DNA of 64,000 bases from Lutraria lutraria (GCA_964023205.1 OZ026847.1:14515182-14579181); one strand, 5' to 3'. Shown: positions 23,401 to 35,063, counted from the stretch's first letter. Numbers and translations: made by a program. Notes: a model not told the origin generated them from the sequence alone.

Positions 23401-26400
23401 GATGTTTGGGTCATTTTTAGAACCAGGGCCTTTTTTGCTTCTATAATAGACAGGGCCCTAGCTGCACTTTAGGGGAGAATTTTGCGTCATTTTGAGGAAA
23501 AGGGGAATTTCAGGGGATTTTTTCAACTGCCTTATAACCCAGCAATAAACATTTTAAGCTTAAAATAGCTGTATTTAAATATATTACTTACATCAATATA
23601 CATTTAATCAAAGGTTAATAACTTCATATCAACCATTAAAGCAAAAAAAGATTTTTGGGGGGGGGGGGGGGAATTTTTATAAAAAATGGGGAAAAAGTAT
23701 ATTATGTTAGGAGGGGAATGGGGCCAAATTTCGGCCCCAAAAAACATCAAATGAGAGCCCTGATAGAGGCTGGAATAATGTGACTTCCCAATTGTGCAAA
23801 AAGGCTCTTTACAATGCTGAAAACCTCAATTTAATGAATTATGTTTCTGCCTAAATCTATCTATAGTTTTGTGAATAAAGATTACATTACATTTAGCATT
23901 ATTTATTAAAGTGTTATATGTCCTTGTATTTAAAAAAAAAACTTACAATTGACTGCAGACCTCTCAATTTGGCTGAAAGTCATGCTAAAATTCCCCAAAA
24001 AAGACTAAAGCCCTTTCCCAATTTTTGGAAAAAAGGTACCGAGGACAGATATGGTTACCGGTAATTATAATTTATATTCAAAGTGTGTGTCAAGATGAAC
24101 GCTAATTTAAAATCGTGTTGTTTTATTTTACCATTTTAGGCTTGCATGATATGAATGATCTGTCATCAGAATCTTCAAATTCTAAAATGTCAGGGAAAAC
24201 TACATGTATTGTGAACATGTATGGTGAGTTAATTCTTTACTGTTGGGAAGAAAGATGTTGACTGAAAACAAAATATATTCTAACTAAAAATTTATATTCT
24301 GACAAGAAGAAGCTTGGGAGATTGTGTTATTATGTGAGCAAGTGTGAGGTCATTTTTATTGATACTAAAGATGCCCTTATGTTTGCATTTTGTAATTAAT
24401 ATAAATTTTGCTTTCAAGGTACAGACAAAGCATCATGGTTGATAGATCACTCAACAAATGGTTCGGTCTCAGACGATTCATCTAAAGTAATCTCATCTAC
24501 ATTAGAGCAAGCTGTTGACTTGACAAAAACAACTGTAAGAAATGAAACACCAGTCAATGTTTTGACCTTGACACCTACATCTGCAAAAAAATCGCTTTCC
24601 CCTTCTTGTATATATAGGCAAGCTTCCGAACCTTTGGACTTATCTCATGAATCTGTTGGTAAAGGAAGTTCATCACAGTCTCCAATTCCTACCATCCTAA
24701 GTTGTAATGCTACAAACACTGACAACGTTTCTTCTTGTGGGGATATGAAAAGTATCGATAGTCAACTTGATAGTCCTATAATAGAAATGTATACCCAGGG
24801 TGGAGTCTGTAAGTCTCAGAGTGGCGTTCACCAAGATTCCTTAATTCCAATACGGGAAGTGTCTGTGAATACTAATGCTAACAATAGTAATTGTATTGTT
24901 GATGTTAATAATAACAACGAGGAATGTGAAGATTCAACAGATGAACCAGAGATAGATAAACCTGACAAGGTTAAATCTACTGAGATCCAATCTTCAACAA
25001 GTTTCAAAGGAATTTTAAAGAAATTTTGCCCAGAACCTGAGATCCATCATTCTGATGCACAAGCCTCTAGCTCTGACTTAAATGTTTATAGGCAGTCATA
25101 TTACGATGAACCAAAGAATTTTTCTTCATCTAAACAAGAAGATTTCATGCAGTATTCACAATATATTGAACATCAGTATCCTGAAGAACAAGTGTATCCA
25201 GAAAAAAGAAACACATATCCTCACAATTTACAAAATTACAATGATGAGCAACATCAGCATTACAATACAGGGTTGCAAAACTTCTCACAGCTACCTCAAG
25301 CTTATCCTCAACCTCTGCAAAACTATACTGAACAGCCTGAAACTTACCCCGATCAGCATGTTGATACCAATAAAGATGAAATCTACGCACAGCAGAGGGT
25401 TGCACTTGCTCAACAGCAGCAGGCAGACAATTCGATTTCTGAAAACACTGAGCAACAAATAATTGGAGAAGAGAGCAGTCAGGTAATTTTATTTTCAGAA
25501 TTTGTGTAATCTTACACAATGTTGCAGGGTTCTCAATAACAATAATCAATATTCTCTACCATGCATTCCTTATTTTGATGAATTGTTTTATACCATTAGT
25601 AATAATGAAATGTTTAAATTCTTATATGAATAGTCAAAAACTACTTTTTATATATTTCATTGGATTTAACGCCATTTTCAACATGATATAGTTATATTAA
25701 TTTGTGGCAGACAGTTATCCTAACCACCATCTTCCCTGGACTTAAACCACATTCTATCTGCAAGCTATGTATACTCCACATAATTCAGAGGTGGAGGACA
25801 ATTTAACGAAGGATGTAATAATTATCTTCATGCAAATTAGTCACAGACAGTGCGAGCCTTGGCCGGTGTTTGAACTCACAATCTCTTGATCAGTAGACCA
25901 GTCCTCTAACCACTGAGCTATTATGCCAGGCATGCAAGCTGCTTTTTATTTAGAAAAAATGAAACAATGGTATTTTTATGCCCTAGCATGGGAGCTATCT
26001 ATCCTTTTGTTCTTAAACTTATAATATATACAGATGACAAACTACATGCAGTACTCACAGTATGGTCATCCCATGGATGAAGGACAATTTGCAGCAGAAC
26101 AGTTGGCTTCAGAGCTTGTGCAGAATTATGGTGGATCCAACTCTCATATGTATGTTTACATGTCATTCCAGACAAACTTATCAAATTACTATAATTTCTA
26201 CTGTAACGGTGTGGTATATTGTATTTATAAATTGGCTGGGATATTCACCAGCCTGATTAGCTCATTTGGTAGGGCATCTGACTTGCAAGCAGGAGGTCGC
26301 GGGTTCGAGCCCGGCATCGGGTACATTATTTTCCTCCTATTACATTTGGTGCAGTGCATGTGTGATTAGTATTGGAATCCTAGAGCTAGGGTGAATCAAA

Positions 26401-29400
26401 TGCTGGGTTAGTCTAAAGAGTGTGCGGTTGTCGCAATAAATTACTTTAAATAAAAAGGAAGGAAGAATGTAGCTGTGTGGTATATTGTATTTACAAATTA
26501 GCTGGGATATTCACCAGCCTGATTAGCTCAGTTGGTAGAGCATCTGACTTGCAAGCAGGAGGTCGCAGGTTCTAGCCCCGCATCGGGTACATTATTCATC
26601 TTATTGTCAATATGGATATATAGTGAAATATACACATATATATAATAAAGTAATGATCTATCAGGTCCCCAGAAATTTTGCCTGGTAAAAAATATAATAT
26701 AGACTTCTTCCAATTGGTCAAAGCTGGCTTCATTTGGAATACTTCATAATTTAAAAATTGACCTGTGCTGTTTCTAAATGTACAACTAATTGTATGTTTT
26801 TATTTTCATGAAGGATAACAGACATATTAAAACCTAATGGTGGACAAAACTACATTCATTCTGGATTTGAGAGACCAAATGAGATTGCGTTTAATCCGTT
26901 ACCAGGAAGTAATCAGTCGGTGATACATGAGGTTGATCTGTTAAATACACCACAACGGGTATGGCAAATGATGAATTGTTATTTATTGAGATTTAGATCA
27001 GTCTTACATATAGTTTGTTTTTGATAACCCTACCCAGAGAATTTTCAGTGGGTTGGTAGGTAGGAAATATTTCATTTACTGTTAATTTTTCAAATTGAAT
27101 GCAAAATACATGTCATAATGTTTTTATATTAAAAAAAGGCCAAGATGCCAGAAAAAAGTTGGATAGGGACTGTAGGGCTGCTATTGATGAGTAGGTAGTG
27201 GTACCACAAACAAAATATTTTTTAAGGATGGTTTTATTAAAAACTTAGAGTGCATTCAGTTCCTGAAGTCTTTGTTGAATTATGATACAGTAGACTTCCA
27301 ACTGTAAATTTCATATCGTTGTCTAGTTTGAGTACTTGATGTATCTTGAAAAAAATTATCTTAAGTTTAAGTTGACATCTACATGTGTATTTCACTGAAT
27401 TTCAAGAAGCGAATTTAATCTCGGAAAACTTCAAATCGTATCTCAATTAAATAATAGATATTAATTTTTTCTGACTGTCAATTAATGATCAATGTAATTT
27501 TATCTAGTTTGTCTGTTTTGAAAAAAAGATGTATTCATAAAAAGAAAAGTCTAATATACTAGAATGCCACAGAAAGTTAGAAATTAATCTGTTCTTGTCA
27601 GCATCTATTTACGGACATTTCACAACTTTTTTAGTGTATAATTTGTCAGTCAGAATGTAAGTCAACTAACACTTATGAATACTTGGTTAAGACATAATAA
27701 CTTTCATCATTTGTGTCAGCCAATTTACTGTTGATGATTTCAAGTCAAACATACATTCACAGTTTGGTGATCCACAAGCTATGTCGACACCTGATTTGTA
27801 CAGGAAGATGCATCAACAAAAGGTCTTGCGAAGCTCCCTAGTTAACCAAAACTTGTGTTTTTTTTGTGTTATGTATTTTTGTTCCTTTTTATACTCAGTG
27901 ATGTCTTGTTTTGTTGCTGTTGAAATAACTAACACAAGTAGTATTTTGCTGATTAAACTTTTTACTCGTTCTGGTGTTCAAATTTTGATGTTAAAATGCT
28001 GATGTTCTGGATTCCTAGTATTCAGGGTTCTTACATTTTTAACTAAAAGATAGTTTAATTAAGAGGTAGAGATTGGTTTTTATCTTCAAAGAGATAGTTT
28101 TTTAGATTTGTTCATATTACAAAAATATACTCAAACATTTTGATTGGCAAAACTCCATAATATTATTACAATTTTATATATATATATAAATACTTGGCAG
28201 TGAAATGTACCTTGTATTCTTACAGAAAGTGCTTAGTAAAAAGAAGCTTTTTGTTCGACCAACTTTTAATATTTTTGGTCAAGTATGTAACTGTGAATAA
28301 GACTATTTATTCTGGCTCAATTACTCCTCCAGGTGTATAATAAAAATAAGTTAATGATTTATTGTTCTTTCTCAAAACTACACATAAATGAAATAGATTT
28401 AGAACAATTTAGCATTTAATATTTTATTTGAAGTACAATCAGCCTTTAAAGTTGAAAAGTCAACAAATAACCCTGCTGTTGGTGTGAGGTATGAACCCCC
28501 AGAGAAAAAAATATTTTCAGGTTTATTTTGATGTATCATTGTTAAACTTTCAGGTTTCTGTGACATACAATGATGTACATTTGCATGGGGGTAGTTGGAC
28601 CACCAATAAATCTTCAGTTGTTGATATGCCAACACAAGATGCATCAGAAAGTCCATTTCCCCCTGATTCACTGGTTACAGGAAGAGCACCTCTGTATGTA
28701 CACCATCATCTACTACATTAATACTACCTCTATGATACTCATCTGACTCCCTTCATGTCTGTATGGTTATTTAATTATGTAATTTGCAAGGATTTTTAGA
28801 TCATGTGCCAGTACTTCAGCTTATCATCATTATTGATGACTGTTATTCATGGCTTAAGTTATTAACCAGTTTTATATCGAGTTCCTGCTAATGAATTGTT
28901 AAGGGTTCAGCTCAATCTGACTTTATCAAGGCTTAAACTTGTTATAAATACCCCCAGATATGAAATATATGGGGCCAGGGGCTATATTGGATTCACGCTT
29001 GACGGTCGGCCGGCCGGTCGGTCGGTCTGTGCGTCTGTAGACACAATTTGTCCGGAATATTTCTCAGCAACTACTTACAGGATTTCAATGAAACTTCACA
29101 GAAGTGATCAGTAGTAAGCCTAGTTGTGCTAGCTTAAAGCATTTTTCGTTCGGATTAATTTTCACTGAGTTATACCCCTTTGTTGTTTTTATTCAGTATA
29201 TACAATAGGCAAATTTTGTCCAGACAATTTCTCAGCAATTACTCACAGGATCTCAATGAAACTTCACAGAAGTGATCAGTAGTAAGCCTTGTTGTGCATG
29301 CTTAAAGCATTTTTCGTTCGGATTAATTTTCACTGAGTTATACCCCTTTGTTGTTTTTATACAGTATATACAATAGGCAAATTTTGTCCTGACTATTTCT

Positions 29401-31082
29401 CATTGACTACTGCCAGGAATTCAATAAAACTTCTCAGAAGTGATAAGTAGTTAGCCTAGTTGTGCATGCATTAAGCTTGTCTTGGTTGGTTAAATTTTCA
29501 CTGAGTTATGGCCCTTTGTTGTTTTTTATACAGTGTATATATAATAGCTCAGTAACTACTCATAGGAATTCAATGAAACTTCACAGAAGTTATAAAAAGT
29601 AAGCCAAGTTGTGCATGCAATAACCAGGTTTTGTTTGGATTAATTTTCACTGAGTTATGGCTCTTTGTTTTAAACAATTAGGTAAATTTTGTCCGTACCA
29701 TTTCTCAGCAACTACATGCAGGAATTCAGTGAAACTTCTTAGAAGTGATAAGTAGTTTGCCAAGCTGTGCATGTCCACAATAGGTTTTGTCCAAGTAAAT
29801 GAGTTATGGCCCTTTGTTATTTTTTATATAATGTATATTTAGAAACTGGTCAGGATATATCTAAGCAACAATTTGCAGGTATTAAAAAATGAAAATGCAT
29901 TATATTTCCCTCTGTAAAATGTTACAATAACTGTGTCAAGGCCGCATCTGGGGGTATTCATCACCTTTAGTGATAGTTCTAGTTTGCCTTAAAATGAATA
30001 ATAAGGTACAACTACATCTCAATACTATGCCACTGTATTGCTTGTATATTTGTTAAAGTTAGCATCACAATGTCAGAAGTGTTACTTTTTACTGTTTTAG
30101 TTTGGGTAAAGATGGAGATGACAGCTTCTGTTCAGAAGATTCAGAGAGTTCTTGTAATCTTTCCAAGTGTTCAGATATCGGAAGGAGGCCATTTATGAAC
30201 CTGAAGCAATTTCAGCATTCTTCTAATGCACCATCTGACCATCCAGGATATTTAGGGTACAACAACATCCCTATTGGAAGGTCACCACCTTCATTAAACA
30301 AATCTAATCCTTACGTACAACCACAGCATGAAATCACTAAAATGACTTTTACTCCTCGAGAAATGATGGAGAATCATTTAAGTCAGAATAATCATTATTC
30401 AAAGAAAGAAGTAGTTGGTCAGCAAATTTCTGATATGGATTACTCATCAATTTATCCATCTCGTGATTTTATTGACAGAACTGTTAATGAATCCTTCCTG
30501 AATAACGATGGTAAGCGAAAAAGATCAGATAGTTCCACACCAAGAAAACGATCGAGAACTTCAAAATACAACACTGATGATGTTCCAAAAGTTCCTCCAC
30601 AAATGCCAATAGTTGACCACATGTTTCAGAAATATCCACCAGCTTTAAGACGGGAAGAGACTTCTGGAGGGAAGCATAAATACTTTGTAGTCAACCCTTC
30701 TGAGATCACTCACATGAGTGCTAAGAGCTTACTTATGAAGTACATTGATTTCCTGATTGTTGAGAATGAGCAAGTCACAGAAATCTCTAAATCATCAAAT
30801 CCACCCGTAGACATTTATGTAACCGAGGATATGTATTTTATGGACAGCCTAAAATTCCATGTTCCATTTCCAAGCAGGAAGTTTGTTGAGTGGGTCTCTA
30901 ACTTTTATCCGAGAATGAATTTTCATGAAATGAAGTTCAAGGGTCGGTATCCAAGACTGCCGAAAGATGGAGATAAACTGGTTGTTGATCATCGACCAAC
31001 ACAGCAGATTCTTGAGGATACATTTTACTACTTTCAACGAATTGCATTGAATAATACAGACAGTATGCAGAAAGTAAAGTAA
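20019..31082 (+). CDS. Gene 1: disordered nuclear-type protein with PLDLS motif, 8 exons
   Basis: The eight exons are 20019-20490, 24140-24223, 24419-25482, 26034-26149, 26814-26958, 27763-27822, 28554-28693 and 30101-31082. Lengths sum to 3063 nt and every junction keeps phase, giving 1020 residues. Residues 1-600 are Ser/Asn/Thr-rich and probably disordered. VDLTK (218-222) and PLDLS (257-261) match the PxDLS motif that binds the CtBP corepressor. A Tyr/Gln-rich tract is encoded at about 25150-25420. KRKR (832-835) and RKRSR (842-846) form a bipartite NLS-like cluster. From about residue 865 to the end the sequence is denser in hydrophobic and aromatic residues and looks folded (HMFQKYPPALRR, FPSRKFVEWVSNFYPR, LEDTFYYFQRIAL). 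I do not recognise this domain. The start is the first ATG in the open frame; an upstream noncoding exon cannot be excluded. A role as a CtBP-associated transcription regulator is inference only. Confidence 0.8.
20779..22777. mobile_element. Pogo/Tigger-type TIR element (non-autonomous), ~2 kb with nested insert
   Basis: The left end CCGTAAAACTCTGATTGTCC and right end (reverse complement CAGTAAAACCCCGATTATCC) form a terminal inverted repeat flanked by TA (20777-20778, 22778-22779). CAGTAAAACCCCGATTATCCG-type ends with TA are characteristic of Tigger/pogo-like elements (family knowledge). ATTCGGA and TTCGGAT words recur inside. No transposase frame was seen. It lies in intron 1 of gene 1 and is split by the element at 21145-22136. 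Confidence 0.75.
21145..22136. mobile_element. 992-bp TIR element nested in the Tigger-like element
   Basis: The termini GACAGGCCAGAACAGTACGC and its reverse complement GCGTACTGTTCCGGCCTGTC are flanked by TA on each side (21143-21144, 22137-22138). A second pair of inner inverted repeats (CCAGTACGCGGACACCC at about 21359 and GGGTGTCCGCGTACTGG at about 22093) sits inside. The only open frame (21678-21860, 60 codons) has no transposase feature I can recognise. Confidence 0.75.
22904..23288. mobile_element. 385-bp TIR element, CAGGGCTTGACA ends
   Basis: CAGGGCTTGACATTAAC at the left and TGTCGAGCCCTG at the right are inverted repeats. CTAAT flanks both sides (22899-22903, 23289-23293). CAGGGC-type termini resemble short hAT-like elements in marine invertebrates, though the visible target duplication is only five bases. 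Intron 1 of gene 1. Confidence 0.65.
23451..23762. mobile_element. 312-bp TIR element, CAGGGCCC ends, with poly-G run
   Basis: It begins CAGGGCCCTAGC and ends GAGAGCCCTG, with ATAGA on both sides (23446-23450, 23763-23767). The interior is G-rich on one strand (AGGGGAGAATTTTGCG, a run of G at about 23657-23671, GAGGGGAATGGGGCC). Related in its ends to the element at 22904. Confidence 0.6.
24140..24223 (+). CDS. Gene 1 exon 2
   Basis: Acceptor CCATTTTAG/G, donor ATG/GTGAGT at 24224. It is 84 nt and in phase (HDMNDLSSESSNSKMSGK), ending with a split Gly codon. Confidence 0.8.
24419..25482 (+). CDS. Gene 1 exon 3 (PLDLS and Y/Q-rich tract)
   Basis: Acceptor CTTTCAAG/GT, donor AGTCAG/GTAATT at 25483. 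At 1064 nt it is the largest internal exon. It carries VDLTK, PLDLS and the Y/Q/P-rich tract (QYSQYIEHQYPEEQVYP). Confidence 0.85.
25690..25928 (-). mobile_element. tRNA-derived SINE, reversed copy
   Basis: Read on the minus strand: A box TAGCTCAGTGGTTAGAGG, B box AGTTCAAACACC, then a body (GCACTGTCTGTGACTAATTT, GATAATTATTACATCC) that matches the SINE at 16514. It sits in intron 3 of gene 1, opposite to the gene. Confidence 0.65.
26034..26149 (+). CDS. Gene 1 exon 4
   Basis: Acceptor ATATACAG, donor CTCATAT/GTATGT at 26150. It continues the Y/Q-rich stretch (MTNYMQYSQYGHPMDEG) and ends in phase 2 (AT, completed to Met). Confidence 0.8.
26251..26323 (+). pseudogene. tRNA-like sequence (UGC anticodon position), copy 1
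   Basis: This 73-nt segment folds as a cloverleaf with a seven-pair acceptor (two G-U pairs), D arm, anticodon loop CTTGCAA (anticodon TGC, Ala) and a TTCGAGC loop. The T stem and anticodon stem each have one mismatch. The G3-U70 pair required by alanyl-tRNA synthetase is absent (C3-G70). I therefore take it as a SINE head or tRNA pseudogene. It lies in intron 4 of gene 1. Confidence 0.6.
26517..26589 (+). pseudogene. tRNA-like sequence, copy 2 (266 bp downstream)
   Basis: A close copy of 26251-26323 with its upstream flank (GGTATATTGTATTTACAAATT) also duplicated. The D arm is better (GCTC/GAGC) but the B box is worse (GGTTCTAGCCCC). The shared flanks make this a tandem duplication of about 266 bp rather than two independent insertions. 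Confidence 0.6.
26814..26958 (+). CDS. Gene 1 exon 5
   Basis: Acceptor TCATGAAG/G, donor CAACGG/GTATGG at 26959. It encodes ITDILKPNGGQNYIHSG onward and ends on a codon boundary. Confidence 0.8.
27763..27822 (+). CDS. Gene 1 exon 6 (20 codons)
   Basis: Acceptor ATTCACAG, donor CAAAAG/GTCTTG at 27823, a weak donor. It encodes FGDPQAMSTPDLYRKMHQQK, in phase on both sides. It could be a cassette exon, since skipping it keeps the frame. Confidence 0.65.
28554..28693 (+). CDS. Gene 1 exon 7 (two possible acceptors)
   Basis: The acceptor AACTTTCAG ends at 28553. A second in-frame acceptor (ATATTTTCAG, ending 28520) would add 11 residues, VYFDVSLLNFQ. Donor CACCTCT/GTATGT at 28694. It ends in phase 2. 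Confidence 0.75.
28941..29964. mobile_element. 1.02-kb element: inverted ends around ~6 tandem subunits
   Basis: The left end GTTATAAATACCCCCAGAT and right end (reverse complement GTGATGAATACCCCCAGAT) are inverted repeats. Between them lie about six diverged subunits of roughly 150-168 bp, each with CAGGAATTCAATGAAACTTC-, TCAGTAGTAAGCC- and TTTTCACTGAGTTAT-like stretches. It occupies intron 7 of gene 1. No coding capacity. Confidence 0.75.
30101..31082 (+). CDS. Gene 1 exon 8 (NLS, C-terminal domain, stop)
   Basis: Acceptor ACTGTTTTAG, stop TAA at 31080-31082. It encodes an acidic Ser-rich start (LGKDGDDSFCSEDSESS), the basic cluster and the unassigned C-terminal region. This is the largest unbroken frame of the window outside repeats. 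Confidence 0.88.
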
Positions 31083-32571
31083 CTGAAGACATGGATTCTC
31101 TATGTCATAAGATCTCTAGTTTTTGTGTCCAGGGTGTAGAACTGGCAGAATATTGCATGTTTTAGTTACTGTTTGCAACATGTTTGAATGTTACTTTTAA
31201 CAAATGTTTGCTCTAGTTAAGATATATTTAAACAGTTGTATAAGGACATTGTATATTGTGTTACATTGATATTTCTGTGTGTAAACATAGGTGACAGTAA
31301 ATTGTATTGTAAATTTTGGACAGGTTGAATTTTGGTGCTGGCAGTATATATAATCCTTGCACAGCTTGCACATGTGCTAAAAAAGAACTTAGTAATTCTT
31401 AGCCTAGCTGTTGGATTGAACTGTATCTTAAAAGTAATTTGTTGTTTTATAAACATATCAGTAAGTGGAAATGATAATATTAATCAAATACTTTTTTATA
31501 TGACTTTTGACTTTTTGAAGGAATTGTTTAAGAATTTTATCAATAATGTCTATGGTGCTACAGCATTTTTGTGCTTAATATTTATTGTCGAGTGAACTGT
31601 GGTTGATTAATCAATTAAAAAAATTCACAAGAATTTATTGTCACTTGTTGCCGACATTATGGAATGTGTGCTCATTTATTATACATGTAGTATATAGAAA
31701 TATATACAACCATTTAAGTTCATTTTATTTGTTGTTTTTTCTCTGGGGTTAAACTTTGGACCAACAGTGAGGGTCATTTTCCTGCTTTAACAGTGGAGGA
31801 TGACCCCAGGTGTATATCTGGGCAGAACAACCGACCTTCTGTAAGCTAACTGGACAGCTTCCTCATGTGTAAAATTAGATCCAAGATATTATTCGAACTC
31901 ACAGTGGTTATAAGTGTGAAAACATGGCATTGAAAAACATGATAAATTTTAATATAACCTAGTACAGTTAGTTGATTTTTCACTTGAATTTTTATCTATA
32001 ATTTAAATAACATTTTACCCACAAAAATTGTTCAGTTATTATGTTCTGTACAAACTTCTACTGTTTAGATTGATATAGTTTAACATTGTTTGCATGAATA
32101 GATATAAATTTAAATGTTTTTTATATACATGTATATTCATTAGTAAAAAATTGACCTCAATATTTTCTAGCATATAACAACAGTAATATGCATTACTTAA
32201 AATTTTAACTTTTGAAGACATTGTCATACACTGATGAAATTAGACATGAGCAAAAAACTATGTTACATCAGTTGTTTGTAAGTACCGATCGAAATGTGTT
32301 TTGAAATATGTTTTAACTGTTGATATATTGTTGAAGATTGTTCCTTTTAGTGAATGCTGTTTGAAATGTTTTATTGTTGTTGGTTGTTTTTTAGTTGCAT
32401 GAAGTTTGTTGAGTTACTGTTTTACATTAAAATCAAATTAGCAGGTATTGTGTTATTCTTTGTTGATAATGCATTTTTGCATGCATGCACTGGTTCAAAA
32501 TACTGTATACCTTAAACATGAAAATCATATTTTTAATGACTTGATAAATTAATGTCCACTTGAACAATAAA
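31083..32571 (+). other. Probable 3' UTR of gene 1
   Basis: After the TAA the sequence is AT-rich and has no frame of note. A canonical AATAAA lies at 32566-32571. An earlier weak AATTAAA-like site is near 31613. Transcript end not determined. Confidence 0.4.
31745..31915 (-). repeat. SINE-like dispersed repeat, copy 1
   Basis: It shares GTAAGCTAACTGGACAGC, CTTCCTCATGTG and a reversed B-box-like ATTCGAACTCACAG with the copy at 36200-36430. Probably tRNA-derived. Limits approximate. Confidence 0.45.
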
Positions 32572-35063
32572 AGAAAATAAGGCATTTCTCATGTTCTTTT
32601 TAATGAAAGACTTGACTTGCAAATCAATGCAGGTTGACATTTATGGGTATATTTGTAATGGTCCTAGGCAACTACAGTATTAGTGTTCTAGTAAGCGATG
32701 TAGGTGCTAGAAGAAACAGTAAAATCTAGTTTTCCATAAAGTAACATGATAAGTCCAAATCCTGTCATAGTCAACTCAAGATTGAGAGATATGGGAGCGC
32801 ATTAGATATGGTCAAAGGCAATGACTGTATAAGTATCAAAGTGATTGACCAAGCAATAAAATGTACTTGACCACGGATGGATGAGGCAATCATGGACACC
32901 ATATGACCATATATCATTAGAATCTGATGCTGGAGGCATAAAAAAATAATGAAAACATTTTCTTATAAAATTTATATATTTGGCATAAGGCATTCTCTAT
33001 ATATCACAGTAGCTTTGATTATTAATACTTATATATACTAGCCATACAATTCCTTTATGCATTATTAAAAACTTTTTTGTTACAAAGCAGAATTTTTTTT
33101 TAAAATACTGGCTATTTGTTATTCATGAAGAAAAATATCAACATATGAGAATAAATACCATGATTCATACAGTATCTCAAGGTGAAATTTTAGACACCTA
33201 AACATTACAAATGTCTGAGGCACTTACATTCCTGATTTAAAGATCATATACAGTCAAACCTGTGTTAGCGGCCACCTCCGAAAATAAAGGTAATCTTGTG
33301 AATAAAGGCAATTCTTTTGATAACCATCGTTGTTTATTTAGAATGAAATGACCTCTGACCGACTGTCAATAAATGCTACAGTTTGTTGTTTCCAAGGGTG
33401 GCCTTTCTTCACCGATTTAACTGTATATCTACTGCATTGCCATACTTTTAATTCATAGAAATCTGAAGGCTGTTTTGAAATGAAATAAATCCTAAAATGA
33501 CATAACAGCAACTCCATCAGTCCCTACATACAATGGACTTAATTGATAATAATAGATAAACACACAATAACGGAATTCTTCAGTTTTTTTAAATTGAATA
33601 ATAATTATTAGCATAATTTATACTAACAATAATAACTTGCATTAAAATCCTGTTTAACTTGTGTTGCAAAAAAATATGGAAGACACCTAAAAGTAAAAGG
33701 TGTACAGTATAAAATCAGCACATCTATAAATAACAGCAAAGGTTTGCCGGTCAGAGCATGTCTTCATACAATCACTATTTCAAATTTCTAAACTCTGACA
33801 AAGATTTATAACGTAAGCTTAAAGCAACTCTTGGAAGTTCAAAGGAAAACATTTTTTACAACTAAAAATACAATGTTATTCAGTTTAAATAAAAAAAGTT
33901 TTGTCCACCCTGTTTCATTGGATTTATACAGCAAAAGATGCAATTGGGAGACAATTTTCATTTTAAAATAAAGAATTTTTTTAAAAATAAAGTAAAAATA
34001 ATCCTACATTATCGTACAAACAAATAGATACATAAATAAATATACAAAAAGCACAAGAAATGACTAGTTTATGGTGTTGTGAAATGTTAATGAAATATGC
34101 TTAAGTAAATAAATTACAAATCAAAATAATATATAAATAATACAACTTAACAATACAAGTACTTTAATTAAGCTCAAAGAGGAACTACGAAATAAATACA
34201 CTTGGCAATAATGGGTCAAAGACAAAAAAATGCATAGTACTAGCAAAAACATCGTTAGACATTTATCTATCTGATACTAACTGTTAAAAAAACCCTGAAA
34301 GATTAAACTTAATTGTTTATTTACATAATCTATATCCATGCACATTTACAACTTTAAAAGCTTTTTCATACCTGAACAGATTTCACAGTCAAATTAAGCA
34401 ATCCAAATAACTTCAAAAGCACCCCTTACTACAAAACTACTTCAAATAGAAAGCAGACAAAAACTGTATCAATTAACATTATATCAAAATACTTAGGCCA
34501 ACATGGGTTGTCAAGTAATAATTAAACTCAACACATAGATGGATGACAGTTGTTTTGAAATACTAGCAGTTGTCATCTTAAAATCTCAAACATCTTACAT
34601 GTCAAAACTCAATAATTTAAACAACAGTTTCATAACTATATGAAAATAGTTTTAGAATGTAAGCACTTTGAAAACAGACTTAACTTACATCCACACGAGT
34701 AAATTACATGAATGAAAAATCTTCATTCTAGTATCAAGAAGGTGTGCAAAATTTGCAAATCTGCTAATGTAAAGAAATCAATGTTGTGCATTACACTAAG
34801 ATCATAGATTATGAAGCTGGAAGTCATTGATTGGCTGTATTTGAGCTAGTTTTAAAACTAACTAATTGTAGACTGTGTGGATTTTCTCTGAACTTGGACC
34901 TCTAACCTCAAGTAATTGTTCTTCAAAAACTTCATAAGATCTAAAGGTTCTGCATTCAGCCAATAGACTGAAACAGTTTTCTATTCACTAAGAAGTTGAT
35001 TTCCACACATCGGTAAATAAATCCCCTCATAGGGAATGACCTACTCTAAGCCAACACATATGA
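32572..35063. other. Region between the converging genes
   Basis: This holds the MITE copy at 33247 and, near 35 kb, the probable 3' UTR of SFI1. On the minus strand a canonical AATAAA lies at 34321-34316. No other gene supported. Confidence 0.4.
33247..33433 (+). mobile_element. CAAACCTGTGTTAG-family MITE, best-preserved copy
   Basis: It opens TATACAGTCAAACCTGTG then TTAGCGGCCACC, and closes GGTGGCCTTTCTTCACCG then ATTTAACTGTATA. The ends are inverted repeats and TA flanks them, as expected for a non-autonomous Tc1/mariner-type element. The body includes GTTGTTTATTTAGAATGAAA. Confidence 0.8.

Noticed and set aside
26034..26369. Gene 1 exon 4 extended to 111 codons
   Set aside because: The frame runs past a good donor at 26150 into the tRNA-like repeat; using the donor keeps phase with exon 5.
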